Under the pieces are notes generated by a model. The model was given only the letters and a program-made list of their open reading frames with translations, searched no databases and was not told the DNA's origin. DNA of 64,000 nt, from contig NC_092565.1 of the NCBI RefSeq assembly GCF_037975245.1, forward strand, positions 1,682,499-1,746,498. Direction: 5' to 3'. The position numbers and the translations under genes are program-made. This DNA comes from Apostichopus japonicus (Eukaryota > Echinodermata > Holothuroidea > Aspidochirotida > Stichopodidae). Below are positions 12,971 to 22,800 of the stretch, piece after piece. Position 1 is the stretch's first letter. Each line of letters begins with the position of its first letter.

Positions 12971-13632
12971 CAAGGGCGGCGGAAGCACTTTTAATCTGGG
13001 GGGGGGGGCACTGACATCAAAGAGCACTTTGCAAAAATTCGATTCGACTGATGAAGCCTTCTATTTAGTACCCTTTATAACTCTTATTGTATTATCTTAT
13101 TTGCGTATACACATCACTCCATCAACGCCCCCCCCCCCCATCCTCAAGGAAAATATGCATACTAGCACCGCAATATCCAATGTGCAAATTGGGAAACAAG
13201 GAACAAGTCTTCTTTTGAGACAAAATGAGGTGAAATCATGCTAGTTGCTAATGTAGGAATCTTCCTAATTAGAGTTTATTTCTTGTTAATATCTTAACAA
13301 AAAAATTTCCATTCGAAATAGCTTTGAGTTTGACCCACAGAAATTCATTAGAAGTCAGGGGTGTAGCCAGGATTTGCAAAGTTGTGTGCATGACTATCTG
13401 AGCGGAGTGCCACCATCGGTTGGCGCGGAGCGTACAAGAAAATTTTTGGTTTTACAAATCCCTCAGATGGCCGGAAACGGCCCTTCCCGAGTGTTCATTC
13501 TGGTTCCCTGGAATCCCTGGCCTCTTGCTAACTTGAGACACCTCAATTTTTATGTAGAAAAAGGGCACATTTTTAACCTGATGAAAAGTGGGGGGCAAGT
13601 GCCCCCTGTGCCCCCCGGTTCTGCCGCCCTTG
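12971..13632. mobile_element. Short non-autonomous hAT-type element
   Basis: A 662-bp element starts CAAGGGCGGCGGAAGC and ends with the complement of CAAGGGCGGCAGAACC. The 7-bp direct repeat TTCCCAT lies immediately outside both ends (12964-12970 and 13633-13639). hAT elements normally duplicate 8 bp, so one base may have mutated or the boundary may be off by one. It carries G and C runs near both ends. An internal segment at 13390-13490 (CGGAGTGCCACCATCGGTTG onwards) is also found at 28660-28760 and, diverged and in the reverse orientation, twice in the nested element 45220-46432. This shows a shared family. No transposase inside. Confidence 0.7.
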
Positions 13633-13639
13633 TTCCCAT

Positions 13640-14734
13640 GAGAGTAGGACCAGATGACTCTGAGATCGTGGGAACAACTTGAAAAGGCGTAACGCTCACA
13701 CAAAAATAAACATTAGGAAAAATAGTAGGTTTATCATGCACATGAATGTTGTATTAAAAACAATGGTGTCACTTAAACTTAAAGAAAAATTTAAATGATA
13801 TAAATGGGTAGCTGACAGATCATATCAGAGCTGTTACGTCTCACAAGAAATCCACTGAACTTTTTGGAAAATAAAATGCTTAAAAGTCCTAACGAAATAA
13901 GAACACAATCGCGGCGCGGGTCAACCAAGAACAAAATATAATTACTTCCTTGGGTTACCTCGATCAGAGGCAGGTTCACTCTGTTGGGGGACGTCTCTGG
14001 GGCAGGTTGGCCCTCTGGACGGCTCTATACCAGCTTGCTCTTCACTCCCTGGTATCTGGGGTCCATTGACCTATCAGCTGTCAATTAAGTTACTAAATAA
14101 TTGCCAGACACATTACTTAACCCAAATCTAAACTTATGCAGATCAACCTCACTAGTGCTTTAATATTTGGATTCTATGCAGTACTCTTTTTGCCTTTTTC
14201 CAATTATTTGGTATTGACTTGTCAGATTTCTGCTGAATAGTTTAGGATATATTATTCCTTTCAACATTTCATCATGGGACTGGTTTATGTTTAAGTTATG
14301 AGTAGGGGATAATTGCTATCTGTATGGAATAACATATGAAGCAAGCATGTATGAGTGTGACGACAATTACTAACTTACCATTTCGTTTACGTTGAATGTA
14401 TTCTCCACTGAATTCGGAACTTACGGGAAGATTACGATTCACTTACGCGTCGGAAATTCCAGAGCATATATATACAAACCACGAGTGTCAGTACAGCATG
14501 ATTACATCAACTTGCACACTTCGCTTACGTTGACTCAATCAAGATTCGGAATTTAAGAGATGATTAAGATTAACTTAAACGTCGGAAATTTTGAATAATA
14601 CACAGAACGTGATTACGGTATAATTACAATGCCCATATACGTCACATTTAAGTGTACAACTTAACAATTGCAAGTTGTACCCACGGGTAATTTTTAACGA
14701 GACAATCAGCTGCGTACTGTTCATGATATGTTCG
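13640..14734. other. No gene recognised
   Basis: No supported frame or repeat. The stretch 14340-14640 is rich in TTACG-type words with loose internal similarity (ACTTACGCGTCGGAAATT near 14440, ACTTAAACGTCGGAAATT near 14573), suggesting two diverged copies about 130 bp apart. Confidence 0.5.
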
Positions 14735-15050
14735 TCTGTAATTATAGCATGCTAAAGTACTTGCTAGAAGTGTTCAAAAAGAGAGGTTTTAACTCTTCAA
14801 ATTGTTCTCATGACATTCTAGTAAATGGACACACAAGATGACTGAATGTCCAGTGAGGTAAATTTCCTCCAGGGTGTTGATAGAAAGCAACAAAAAAAAA
14901 GCAAAGGGGGCCATATCTGAATATCTGACATTTTTCTAATACAGCATATATATCTTTAAACGTGACTGTGCATGGCCTGCACATACATACTACCACATGT
15001 ATCTTACAAATGTTTTCCAATTTTTTTTTTTCAGTTATAACATATACATA
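14735..15050. repeat. Dispersed repeat family R1, copy 1
   Basis: Shares an ordered series of phrases with 17075-17330 and 61770-62020: a TTATAGCATGCTAAA-like start, CAAATTGTTCT, GACTGAATGTCCAG, GAGGTAAATTTCCTCC, GGTGACCATATTTGA, and an ACAGCATA end. About 270 bp, no terminal repeats seen, non-coding. Confidence 0.75.
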
Positions 15051-15344
15051 TATGCAGTCATCAAACCAACAAAACTCCTCAAGCTAATTCTATGAAAGTA
15101 TCGGCAAATATCCTCATGGTTGCTCATTTTGTTTTGTTACGAAAGTCACGTTGCGGGCCCTTTTAATACCTCAACAAACAGCACGCCCTCACAAAGAAGT
15201 TTGGCGCTCTGGCATGGATGTTCGATATTCTTATCACTACCGCTGGAATCATGAGCAAACAAATGAGAAGACACATACACGGGTCTCCTAATCTGCCTGG
15301 CTTACTCTTTTATGTATAATTATTTATACATAAAGAAAATACTT

Positions 15345-15612
15345 ATCGGACATATAATTTTTTGTATGTATTTATGTATTTTAGATCCTCCTGCAAGCAG
15401 GAACTCGCGAAAAGCCTCATTGGCTTATCAAAGCCGCAAGCTGACCGACATTAGTCTCTTATTTAACGTCCATTATTATGAATTGTCGACTGTCAACACC
15501 TCTGTAACTGGACGACATACATTGATCTTGGAGTGACTCGAACCGGGGACCTTATGGTTGGAAGGTACCGGGGTTAACCACTGAGCTAACACTCCTATTA
15601 TTTATGTCCGAT
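15345..15612 (-). repeat. tRNA-derived SINE-like repeat
   Basis: On the minus strand the sequence starting near 15597 has a Pol III A-box-like TAGCTCAGTGGTTAA and a B-box-like GGTTCGAGTC with tRNA-like spacing. About 200 bp of unrelated body follow, ending in short ATACATAA-type direct repeats near 15370. It is not a working tRNA: the T-stem does not pair. A 10-bp inverted repeat (ATCGGACATA at 15345, complement at 15603-15612) flanks it, which is unusual for a SINE and may mark a small host element instead. Moderate confidence for tRNA ancestry, low for the exact boundaries. Confidence 0.5.
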
Positions 15613-17074
15613 TAGTATGGAACGTGTTTGGTTTATCTGCTTGATACATATGCAGATACAACAATGTAAATACACGATACGGCCTGCCTTATACTGTATC
15701 AAACACAGCAATACATCCGATTGGTTTATTGTAGAGAATTTGTGAAACCGCAATATACAACCCTCTATTGATCAGGGAGGTGATATTTTAGACCTACCTG
15801 ATCAGTCGATGTTCATCCTCCAATCAAACGACAGCAAAACCAGGATGAAATAAAAACGCGCTTGTTTTCAAACGCGGTCAAAGCTGCTAATATGACAACA
15901 GGAGTGTTAATAATGTGACCGCGAATAGCGTACGAAATATATGGCTGACTAAAACTATATACTTTTGAAAGTAATAGTAACTCTTTCTGAATTAGCGACT
16001 GCTTTCTTCTTGTTCTTTGTTTTCTTTTCACACGGGGAGGTTGTTTTCTCCACTGATAATTTTCGCACATGTATCAGCGTTTGCTATACATTCTGTTATA
16101 CCCCATGAGATGACGCCCTTAAACTATACATTGTTTTTCATAACTATATACGTGAAGACACAACATTAAGGCAGGAATTGTCAAGGGGGACTCTGTACGT
16201 GACTGGGTGTATACTGGCAAGTCACTGTCATAACCACGCAGGAGTTCGCCAACTAAACCGGTTAGCCTTAAAAAACTTTTCACACATACAAGCATAGATG
16301 GGGGTGGGGATGTAGCGATTTGCACAATAAATTAAATAAAAATGGAAGGGCATACTAGCGTTACTCCTGGTCGTTAAGAATATTTTGTCAAATTATGGTT
16401 ACTAATGTATGCATAATGTTGCTGCAAATTTATATCCAAGACTATTGTTTGAATTTTCGCAGAAATATCTTGCTAAAGGGGAAATATCCCCCCCCCCCCC
16501 GCCTCATTCGACTATTTGCCTCCAAAGAAAAGACACTATCACCATGGAGGTAATGCTATCACGTATTTCTGAAAATCATAAGCATCCCCAGTGAAGCGTT
16601 AAACAAGATTAACCACCAGCATGTGGTTAGACCCTGTTACGCAATGTTTCCTGTGTTTGCACCTTGCGTTACATAGCCTTTTTACCGTATGTATACGTAT
16701 AATCGTGTTCATGTAGAGGTGTTGTACGTGATAGACATTGTGGAAGAAGCACAGTATATATAGTGGAGAAAACTTGCAGGGATATCTTACCCCATGCAGT
16801 CAATATTCAGCTGATATTCCCTTTGCCAATGCTTGTATCATGGCAGTATTGTGGGCAACATATTGCAAAATGTACTGTAAATAAATAATTCATCAAGAAA
16901 ACATGATTTTATTAACTTCTAAGAGGGAAGGGGCAGGGAGGGGGTGTTCTCTAAGCATTTTGGCCTCAAATAAATCAAAGTTCCTTTCCCGAGTATGAAA
17001 GCTACTCGGAATAAATGTAACATGTATGATTACTCCTTGTGTCGCGAACTAGTGATCGAAAACGTAAAGGTAGT
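15613..17074. other. No gene recognised
   Basis: Nothing convincing. A run of 14 C lies near 16488-16501. Frames at 15813-16070 and 16119-16325 (minus) and 16409-16594 (plus) show no motif. Confidence 0.55.
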
Positions 17075-17330
17075 CTGTAATGGCCCCAAATTATAGCATG
17101 CTAAAATTGCTAGACGATTTCAAAAGTACTTTCCTCAAGGGTTTTACTTTCCAAAATGTTCTCAGACATTATAAATGAACACACAAGTTGACTGAATGTC
17201 CAGATGAGGTAAATTTCCTCCAAGGGGGTAATAAAAACATAAGAATTTTACCAAAGGTGACCATATTTGAAAATCTTGCATATTTAAGGTAAATACAGCA
17301 TACCTTTATAATAGTGAACATCAATGGATA
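17075..17330. repeat. Dispersed repeat family R1, copy 2
   Basis: Same ordered phrases as 14735-15050 (TTATAGCATGCTAAA, GACTGAATGTCCAGATGAGG, AATTTCCTCC, GGTGACCATATTTGA, ACAGCATACC). It is the best preserved of the three copies. Confidence 0.75.
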
Positions 17331-17440
17331 ATGTGAAATCATGGAAGTACTACTCGGACTTATACTTCCATGGTGAAAATGGCATACTACACCTTTATTA
17401 AAAATCAAAAGAGCAGAACGATTGCAGAGGAACTTCATCA

Positions 17441-17482
17441 TACCAGGGAGTTGTTCCATAACAACTCGAACAACTCCCTGAT
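17441..17482. repeat. Micro-hairpin CAGGGAGTTGTT type
   Basis: CAGGGAGTTGTT is followed by CCATAACAACTCG and then AACAACTCCCTG, giving 12-bp complementary arms. The left arm can also pair with the nearer AACAACTC. The compact form of the same hairpin (4-nt loop CCAT) occurs alone at 41645-41672, so this is a repeated unit rather than chance. Confidence 0.6.
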
Positions 17483-17755
17483 TATGTTATGGCACCTCGC
17501 GATAGTAACATGCGATTAATTTTATTATCGTAACGTGGATGCACACCAGGGACTAATTTAAGAAATCTTCGGGGGGGGGGAGGGGGTTATAGAAAAGAAC
17601 AGACCTTGAAAAGCACTATAATATTAACACATCGGATAAGTTCAGGGTGCAAAATCTTGCGTCTACCAAATATCATGATTGGGTATGACTGCAGTTTGAT
17701 TTGATTTTCATTTACAATTTGTGTTATTTTATGACGGTAACATGCATGTATTGGC

Positions 17756-18539
17756 CAAGGGGGTCAGCCTGATATTCATAAGGACCATAAGTTATAAGGG
17801 TCATTGTTCATTAGGTTCGTTATTCATAACGTGCATTATTTCGAAGAAAAGTTCGTTATCCATAATCGGAAAAAAAAGTTCGTTATTCATCATAAAAAGG
17901 GGTCATTGTTCATAAGGTCCATTATTCATTATTTAAAAAAAAGTTCAGTATTCATAATAGCAAAAACGGTCCGTTTTTTACTAATCGGAACATAGTTTCA
18001 ATATTCATAATAGCAAAATAGGTCTGTATTCATAATCGGAAAAAAGGTTCGATATTCATAATAGCAAAAAATGTCTGTTATCAGAAAAAGATCCAGTATT
18101 CATACAGATATAAAAGCAACAAAAAAGCAGGGCGGAGCCACCCTCCGCCTCCCCCCCACCCCTTCCCCCAAAAAGGTAAACAAATCTCCTGTGGGCAAAT
18201 GGTTCATGCTGCATCTGTGACTAGTCGGCAAATTATTCATGCAGTAGCCTTACTTTTGGTAGTTGCCGTCATTAACCCTTAAGCCCACGTCTGGGCCGCA
18301 AGTGATCCCCTCTTCCCCTGGCCACGCGCAGCTCGAAACTGCCAGTGGGTACCTCAACTTTTGGGCAGTGAGATGCAGAGGCACTGGGACGTGACGACCT
18401 AACGAACCTTATGATTAAAGAAACGTTTTTCTAATTATGGATAACGAACCTTATGACCAATGAACCTTATGACTAACGAACCTTATGACCAATGAACCTT
18501 ATGAGTAACGGACCTTATGAATATCGAGCTGCTCCCTTG
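17756..18539. mobile_element. Inverted-repeat element with TTCATAA minisatellite arms
   Basis: The left end CAAGGGGGTCAGCCTGATAT, continuing into TCATAAGG, is matched by the complement of the right end (CAAGGGAGCAGCTCGATATT). Inside each end lies an array of diverged short units, GTTCGTTATTCATAA-like on the left (17770-18110) and ACGAACCTTATGAC-like on the right (18395-18525), so the arrays are themselves inverted copies. The centre has a C-rich tract (18140-18170). No duplicated target site was found, so the class is open. No coding potential. Confidence 0.5.
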
Positions 18540-18857
18540 CTAAAGTAATATTATGGATTGAACTAAAGAAAATTCCCCACGAAAAGTGTATTTGAACAGT
18601 TTATCTTACCTAAGAGAAACTAATTCAGGGATCGGATTGCAGCACGGGGGCAGGGAGGGGGGGTATGGGCCTGGTGGACCACCCCACCCGGTTTGTGTAT
18701 TAAAAAGGCGTTTCTAAGGCGTAGATGTGACATAGATTTGTTACGTAACTTAATGGCAAGTATACAAATGTTTTAACACCATTGCCATTAATATTTAACA
18801 AAATCACAAATATAGTTATTTGAGGTCATTGCAGCCCATGGAGAAGTGTTGATATAG
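18540..18857. other. Intergenic; G-rich tract
   Basis: About 320 bp between the element and the stop codon of the kinase gene. It contains a G-rich patch at 18644-18672. On the minus strand this would be the kinase 3' untranslated region. No AATAAA was confirmed by eye. Confidence 0.4.
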
Positions 18858-19243
18858 TTAAACATGAGAGACGATGCTCCGAATGGCACAGCATTTCTTA
18901 ATTTTTCCCGTCAATACCTTTAACACGAGGCTTAAACTCGCTCTCTTATCTGAACTGTTCATACAAACTAAATATATTTCCTTGAATAGTTTAGATTGTT
19001 TGTGGGTCATTCTGGAAATACAGCGCACAAAGTGTCCAAATGAGTGAACATCTGTTGCGGTGCTCGCTGCTTCTTTTCCATCCACAAGCTCGGGTGCCAG
19101 ATTCCTGTATCTTACTTTCCATTGCTCTCTTTCCTTTGAGTTAAGTCTTAATTTACTACCTTGCGTAATTAGACACGCTTTTCCAAAATCAATCAAAACG
19201 GGGCTGTACTGGCCATCTTGCAGATGTAAGACAACATTGTTAT
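18858..19243 (-). CDS. Protein kinase, C-lobe exon (3' terminal)
   Basis: Last exon of a protein kinase domain. It starts after an acceptor TTTTCTCCCCACAG on the minus strand and ends at TGA 18858. In order it holds the end of the catalytic loop (NNVVL), the magnesium motif IDFGKA, an activation segment with APEL, TDVHSFG of subdomain IX and an Arg near the end (KRASLSLVL), so the C-lobe is complete. Splicing to the exon at 19630 keeps the frame and creates HNDIKDNN. Combined motifs are those of an active Ser/Thr or Tyr kinase, with HND in place of HRD. The family looks like the uncharacterised single-domain kinases expanded in amphioxus, echinoderms and cnidarians; that is recall, not a search. 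Substrate unknown. Confidence 0.8.
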
Positions 19244-19629
19244 CTGTGGGGAGAAAATATGTTTTTATTTCTTTGTGACTACTATTTTAGACAAAAAACG
19301 TTCAAACAGTCACAACACCTTAACGAACATTCAAAATTGCATAAATCTCTAACTACAAATGCCAACTATATCGCGTATATATAACCATGCCTTCAGTTGT
19401 GTGTGGGGGCGGGGGGGGGGGGGGGGGGGGGTGGCAGAGCCATTTTTAAGGAAAATCACGTTATTGTGAGCCTCTGTGAGCTTAAATAGAGCGATGATCT
19501 ATATGTACCTTTAAGACCACAATTAACTCTTGTAATATATTTTCATAACTACGTCCCTCCAAACCCGGGGCGGGGATGGGGGTTACAGGTGTGTTAATGA
19601 ACTGATACCGATGAAAGGAAAACACATAC
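19244..19629 (-). other. Intron of the kinase gene
   Basis: GT-AG intron inferred from the donor AAAG|GTATGTG (GT at 19629-19628) and the acceptor ending at 19244. It joins GACATTAAAG to ATAACAATG in frame. It includes a run of 21 G on the plus strand (19411-19431), a C run in the transcript just inside the intron, and a second G-rich patch near 19566. Confidence 0.75.
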
Positions 19630-19936
19630 CTTTAATGTCATTATGAAGGATCCCGGAATTAGGAACCGTCAAAACAGCTTCAGCACACTTTTGAATCACA
19701 TTTTTCCAATCAATTGGTGCCAGTGGGATTGTTACATTTGCAGAAGGCTGTCTGAGTGCACTGGAGACTGTGGGAGATCTTCCATTTACATGGTAAAGCT
19801 GAGTTAACAACAGGAAAGGGGTGGACGTTGTGTCAGCGCCAATCAAATGTGATAAACCTTCATGCTGCTGAAGCCTCAACATCATAAATATTTCATGTTC
19901 TACCTCACACCTCAGTCCATTCTCTCCCAGTTGCCT
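19630..19936 (-). CDS. Protein kinase, middle exon, cut at its 5' side by an element
   Basis: This exon part encodes, in order, RQLGENGLRCEVEHEIFMM (the alpha-C helix with a candidate conserved Glu), a hinge region (PFLLLTQLY) and the catalytic loop start GILHNDIK. It ends at a good donor at 19630. Its upstream edge is not a splice site: the frame runs straight into the end of the element 19937-22489. After the element the same frame resumes with VAIKEFTNP then RQ at 22490 onward, the shared 8 bp AGGCAACT (minus strand) being duplicated. This was therefore one continuous exon before insertion. Confidence 0.8.
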
Positions 19937-20513
19937 ATGGCAAGCCGTTTTAACATTTACCTCTCTATTCTACTTAAGTAGAATTAATTCCACTTAAGTA
20001 GAATACAATTAAGCTTAAGTGAAATGAATTGCACTTAAGTAGAATACAATTAAGCTTAAGTAAAATGAATTGCACTTAAGTAGAATTGCATTTTACTTAA
20101 GTTTAATTGTATTCCACTTAAGTAAAATTGCCACTTTCTTTTACGCTTAAGTTAAATTCAATTTCACTTAAGCTTAATTGTATTCTACTTAAGTAAAATA
20201 CAATTCTACTTAAGTAAAATTTAATTTAGCTTAAGTAAAAGTGTCATTCTTTTTCACTTAAGCTAAATGCATTTTACTTAAGTAAAATTGTATTTTACTT
20301 AAGTAGAATACAATTAAGCTTTAAGTGAAATTGAATTTAACTTAAGCTAAATTGTATTCTACTTAAGCAGAATTGTATTTTACTTAAGTAGAATACAATT
20401 GCATTTTACTTAAGTAAAATTCAATTCTACTTAAGTAAAATACAATTTAGCTTAAGTGGAATTGAAGGATATGGCAAGCCGTTATAACATTTACCTCGTG
20501 CGGAGAAATGGTT

Positions 20514-20681
20514 GGTCTGGAGGCAATGTTTACATGGTACCATGCCTTGTGGTACTTCTACTACTTGTACCACTGATTGGTGGTATGTCGTATTGTAGTC
20601 GTTCCCTTGCCATCAAAAGTGCTTTTCCAACAGCATCAGCAACAGTTTGCAACGATTGATTGGCTGGCTGCATTTACCAAA
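20514..20681 (-). other. Possible captured exon inside the element
   Basis: On the minus strand a short open frame of about 47 codons (including ADAVGKALLMARERL and YDIPPISGTSSRST) begins near an AATGCAG acceptor-like site and stops beside an AT|GTAAAC donor-like site. The composition is protein-like compared with its surroundings. I do not recognise it. It could be a host gene fragment carried by the element, or chance. Confidence 0.25.
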
Positions 20682-20708
20682 TGTGTAACGTTCAGACTCA
20701 GTGATAAA

Positions 20709-20743
20709 CCATGGAGCTATAAACCAGGTTTATTGCTCCATGG
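20709..20743. repeat. Micro-hairpin CCATGGAGCTAT type
   Basis: CCATGGAGCTATAAACC is followed by one base and then GGTTTATTGCTCCATGG: 17-bp arms with one mismatch and a 1-nt gap. It shares the CCATGGAGCTAT arm with the hairpin at 25846-25890. Confidence 0.55.
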
Positions 20744-22489
20744 ATAAACATAACTTTGCTTCATTTGCTAAGGGTAAGTATGGTATTATGTTCGTATATA
20801 CACAACGAAAGCTGGATAAGTATCGCAGTATGGGGGAATGGCCGCAAATGGTTACGTAACTAGTACGTCTTGAACGTAACTCTATAGGTCTCGCATCACA
20901 ATTAATTGTTCCATTGACTTACACACTAAACTTGTCACTTTCAAGACCTGCCAAAGCATAGATAGAAGTTTTCATCTGGTATATCCTACCCACCACATGA
21001 TAACTGTGTTCTTGGCCTATCATTAGGGATGCACCGGATATCCGGTCCGGCCGGACTATCCGGCTAGATAGTGAGGAATTATCTGGTTCCGGTTCCGGTT
21101 CCGGTTCCGGTTCCGGCCGAATATTTTCCAAAATCCGGCCGGATCTTTTTCAAAATCTGGCCGTATCTTTTTCAAAATCTGGCCTGAATTATTCCTTAAA
21201 AAGGTGTTGGTATTAACTTAAATCAATATAAACTATTTCCAAAAATTAATAAAAACATTCAAAGTATGGAAAAATTAGGTTTAACATGTTTAATTTAATT
21301 TTCTCAACGGTCTGACCCACTGTTTCTAAAGATCAACCAAAATAATACAACTACTGTAATAATATGAAGCTATATACAACAAATACAGTTTGCAGTGAAA
21401 TCATTTCTTGCAGCCTTCATCAGTTTAATATTGTGCAGTTAAACTAGACCATTCATATACTTATCAGTCAAAATACTGTTCCATTGAATCTTTACTTTCC
21501 CATTATTGTTGGCATTTTCTTGGATATCTCTTGTCACCATGAAAGTTCCTAAAAGTTCATGAAAAACCTAAATCATTTTAAAGTGTTCTTATGATCATTC
21601 AATTCCATTTTAAAGGATAGATAAAAGATAGATAAGAAGTTTCTTCCACTTCTGGAAAGATACAATGCTTTTTTTATTTACTTTACAGATAATATTGCAG
21701 TGTAAAATTTGTTACCAAATAATGAATAATAAAAGACAATTCTAAATCCAGATAGTAGTGTTATTACAACAATTAAATTATCTTTTTATTCAGTATAAAG
21801 TATGATATTTGTGAAATGTAGCTTCCCATTTTAAAACAAACTTCATAGGTAGTATGCAGTATTTTTCCAGCAAACAAATTTACATACTGTACTGTATCAA
21901 GCTTGTCAACAATTATATTGTAGTTATTTTATTAAAGAACGTAGATTACACCACTTCATGTCATATTTAATCTCATAAATGGGGTCTTAATTTCACCTTC
22001 TTTGTAAATTATTATCTGTGACGCAATGAGTAGCATACTGATTGACCAATCACATTTCACTTAAGGTTAATTGCATTTTACTTAAGTGAAATAGATTGAC
22101 CAATCACATTTCACTTAAGTAAAATGCAATTTAGCTTAAGTGAAATTTAAAAGCCATTTTGCTTAAGTAGAATAGCATTTTACTTAAGTAGAATTGAATT
22201 TCACTTAAGCAGAATTGCATTTTACTTAAGTAGAATTGCATTTTACTTAAGCAGAATTGTATTTTACTTAAGCAGAATTGTATTCTACTTAAGTAAAATA
22301 CGATGTAGACAAAAACCATTTGAACTGAAGCTAATATGAATTCCACTTAAGTGGAATACAATTAAGCTTAAGTAAAATGCAATTCTACTTAAGTGCAATT
22401 CATTTCACTTAAGCTTAATTGTATCTACTTAAGTGGAATTAATTCTACTTAAGTAGAATAGAGAGGTAAATGTTAAAACAGCTTGCCAT

Positions 22490-22616
22490 AGTTGCCTAGG
22501 GTTGGTAAATTCCTTGATCGCAACTTGGATCCCTCTGTAGTAGCCCTGTCGGCATTTCCCAAATGAACCACAACCGACATCATAATCGCATACGGTGAAT
22601 GACAACAACTTCTTGT
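22490..22616 (-). CDS. Protein kinase, N-lobe exon with P-loop, cut at its 3' side
   Basis: Encodes the glycine-rich loop as VGCGSFGKCRQG and the ATP-anchoring lysine in VAIKEF, then TNPRQL where the 2.55-kb element begins. The start is placed after a pyrimidine-rich acceptor (CACTTCCAAATAG, AG at 22618-22617). Frame continuity upstream would run to a TGA at 22660-22662, so if that acceptor is wrong the gene carries a stop. With the two downstream exons it forms a complete kinase domain with P-loop, Lys, Glu, HND, DFG and APE. The obvious lesion is the element between 19937 and 22489. Upstream exons and the start codon were not identified. Confidence 0.72.
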
Positions 22617-22662
22617 CTATTTGGAAGTGGGGCGGAATGTGAAAATCGATAGCTTGTCGTCA

Positions 22663-22800
22663 TTTGCGGATCAGCACCAATTCAGGATCGTTCACCTTCT
22701 CTGGTATACCATTATATATTGGAGATTTGTTCTTGTTGAAGCTGATCCCGTAATAACACATTTGCCTGCGAGCCTTCCTACACCTCAATGTGGGTTTTGT
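22663..22800 (-). other. Open segment upstream of the kinase N-lobe
   Basis: The same minus frame is open for 46 codons upstream of the TGA at 22660-22662 (includes NKNKSPIYNGIPEKVNDPEL) and runs up to the edge of the 69-bp satellite. It could be a further exon or an old exon end with a premature stop, or it may be chance. No family recognised. Confidence 0.3.

Larger units (their letters stand above)
19937..22489. mobile_element. 2,553-bp element with long CTTAAG-palindrome inverted repeats
   Basis: Terminal inverted repeats of well over 100 bp begin ATGGCAAGC[C/T]GTTTTAACA and run through GAGAG-flanked TTCTACTTAAGTAGAA units. The 8-bp target-site duplication AGTTGCCT lies at 19929-19936 and 22490-22497 (9 bp if the next A is counted). 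Each arm is an array of about twenty palindromes centred on CTTAAG, spaced about 22 bp (19970-20460 and 22055-22460). The 1.6-kb centre has no transposase. It contains an extra copy of the element end at 20471, a hairpin at 20709-20743, five GGTTCC units near 21087-21115 and a TTAGGGATGCACCGG motif resembling a hAT end near 21025. Long arms with 8-9 bp duplication would fit a MULE- or hAT-like element; the class is not settled. Confidence 0.88.

Noticed and set aside
13355-13632. A second complete element starting CAGGGGTGTAGCCAGG
   Set aside because: The bases before it do not match those after 13632, whereas the 12971 start does. At most it is an internal or nested remnant.
15530-15597. Functional tRNA gene on the minus strand
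   Set aside because: A and B boxes are present but the T-stem does not pair and a long unrelated body follows, as in a SINE.
22660-22662. Premature stop proving the kinase to be a pseudogene
   Set aside because: A plausible acceptor at 22617-22618 would place this TGA in an intron, so it cannot be counted as a lesion.
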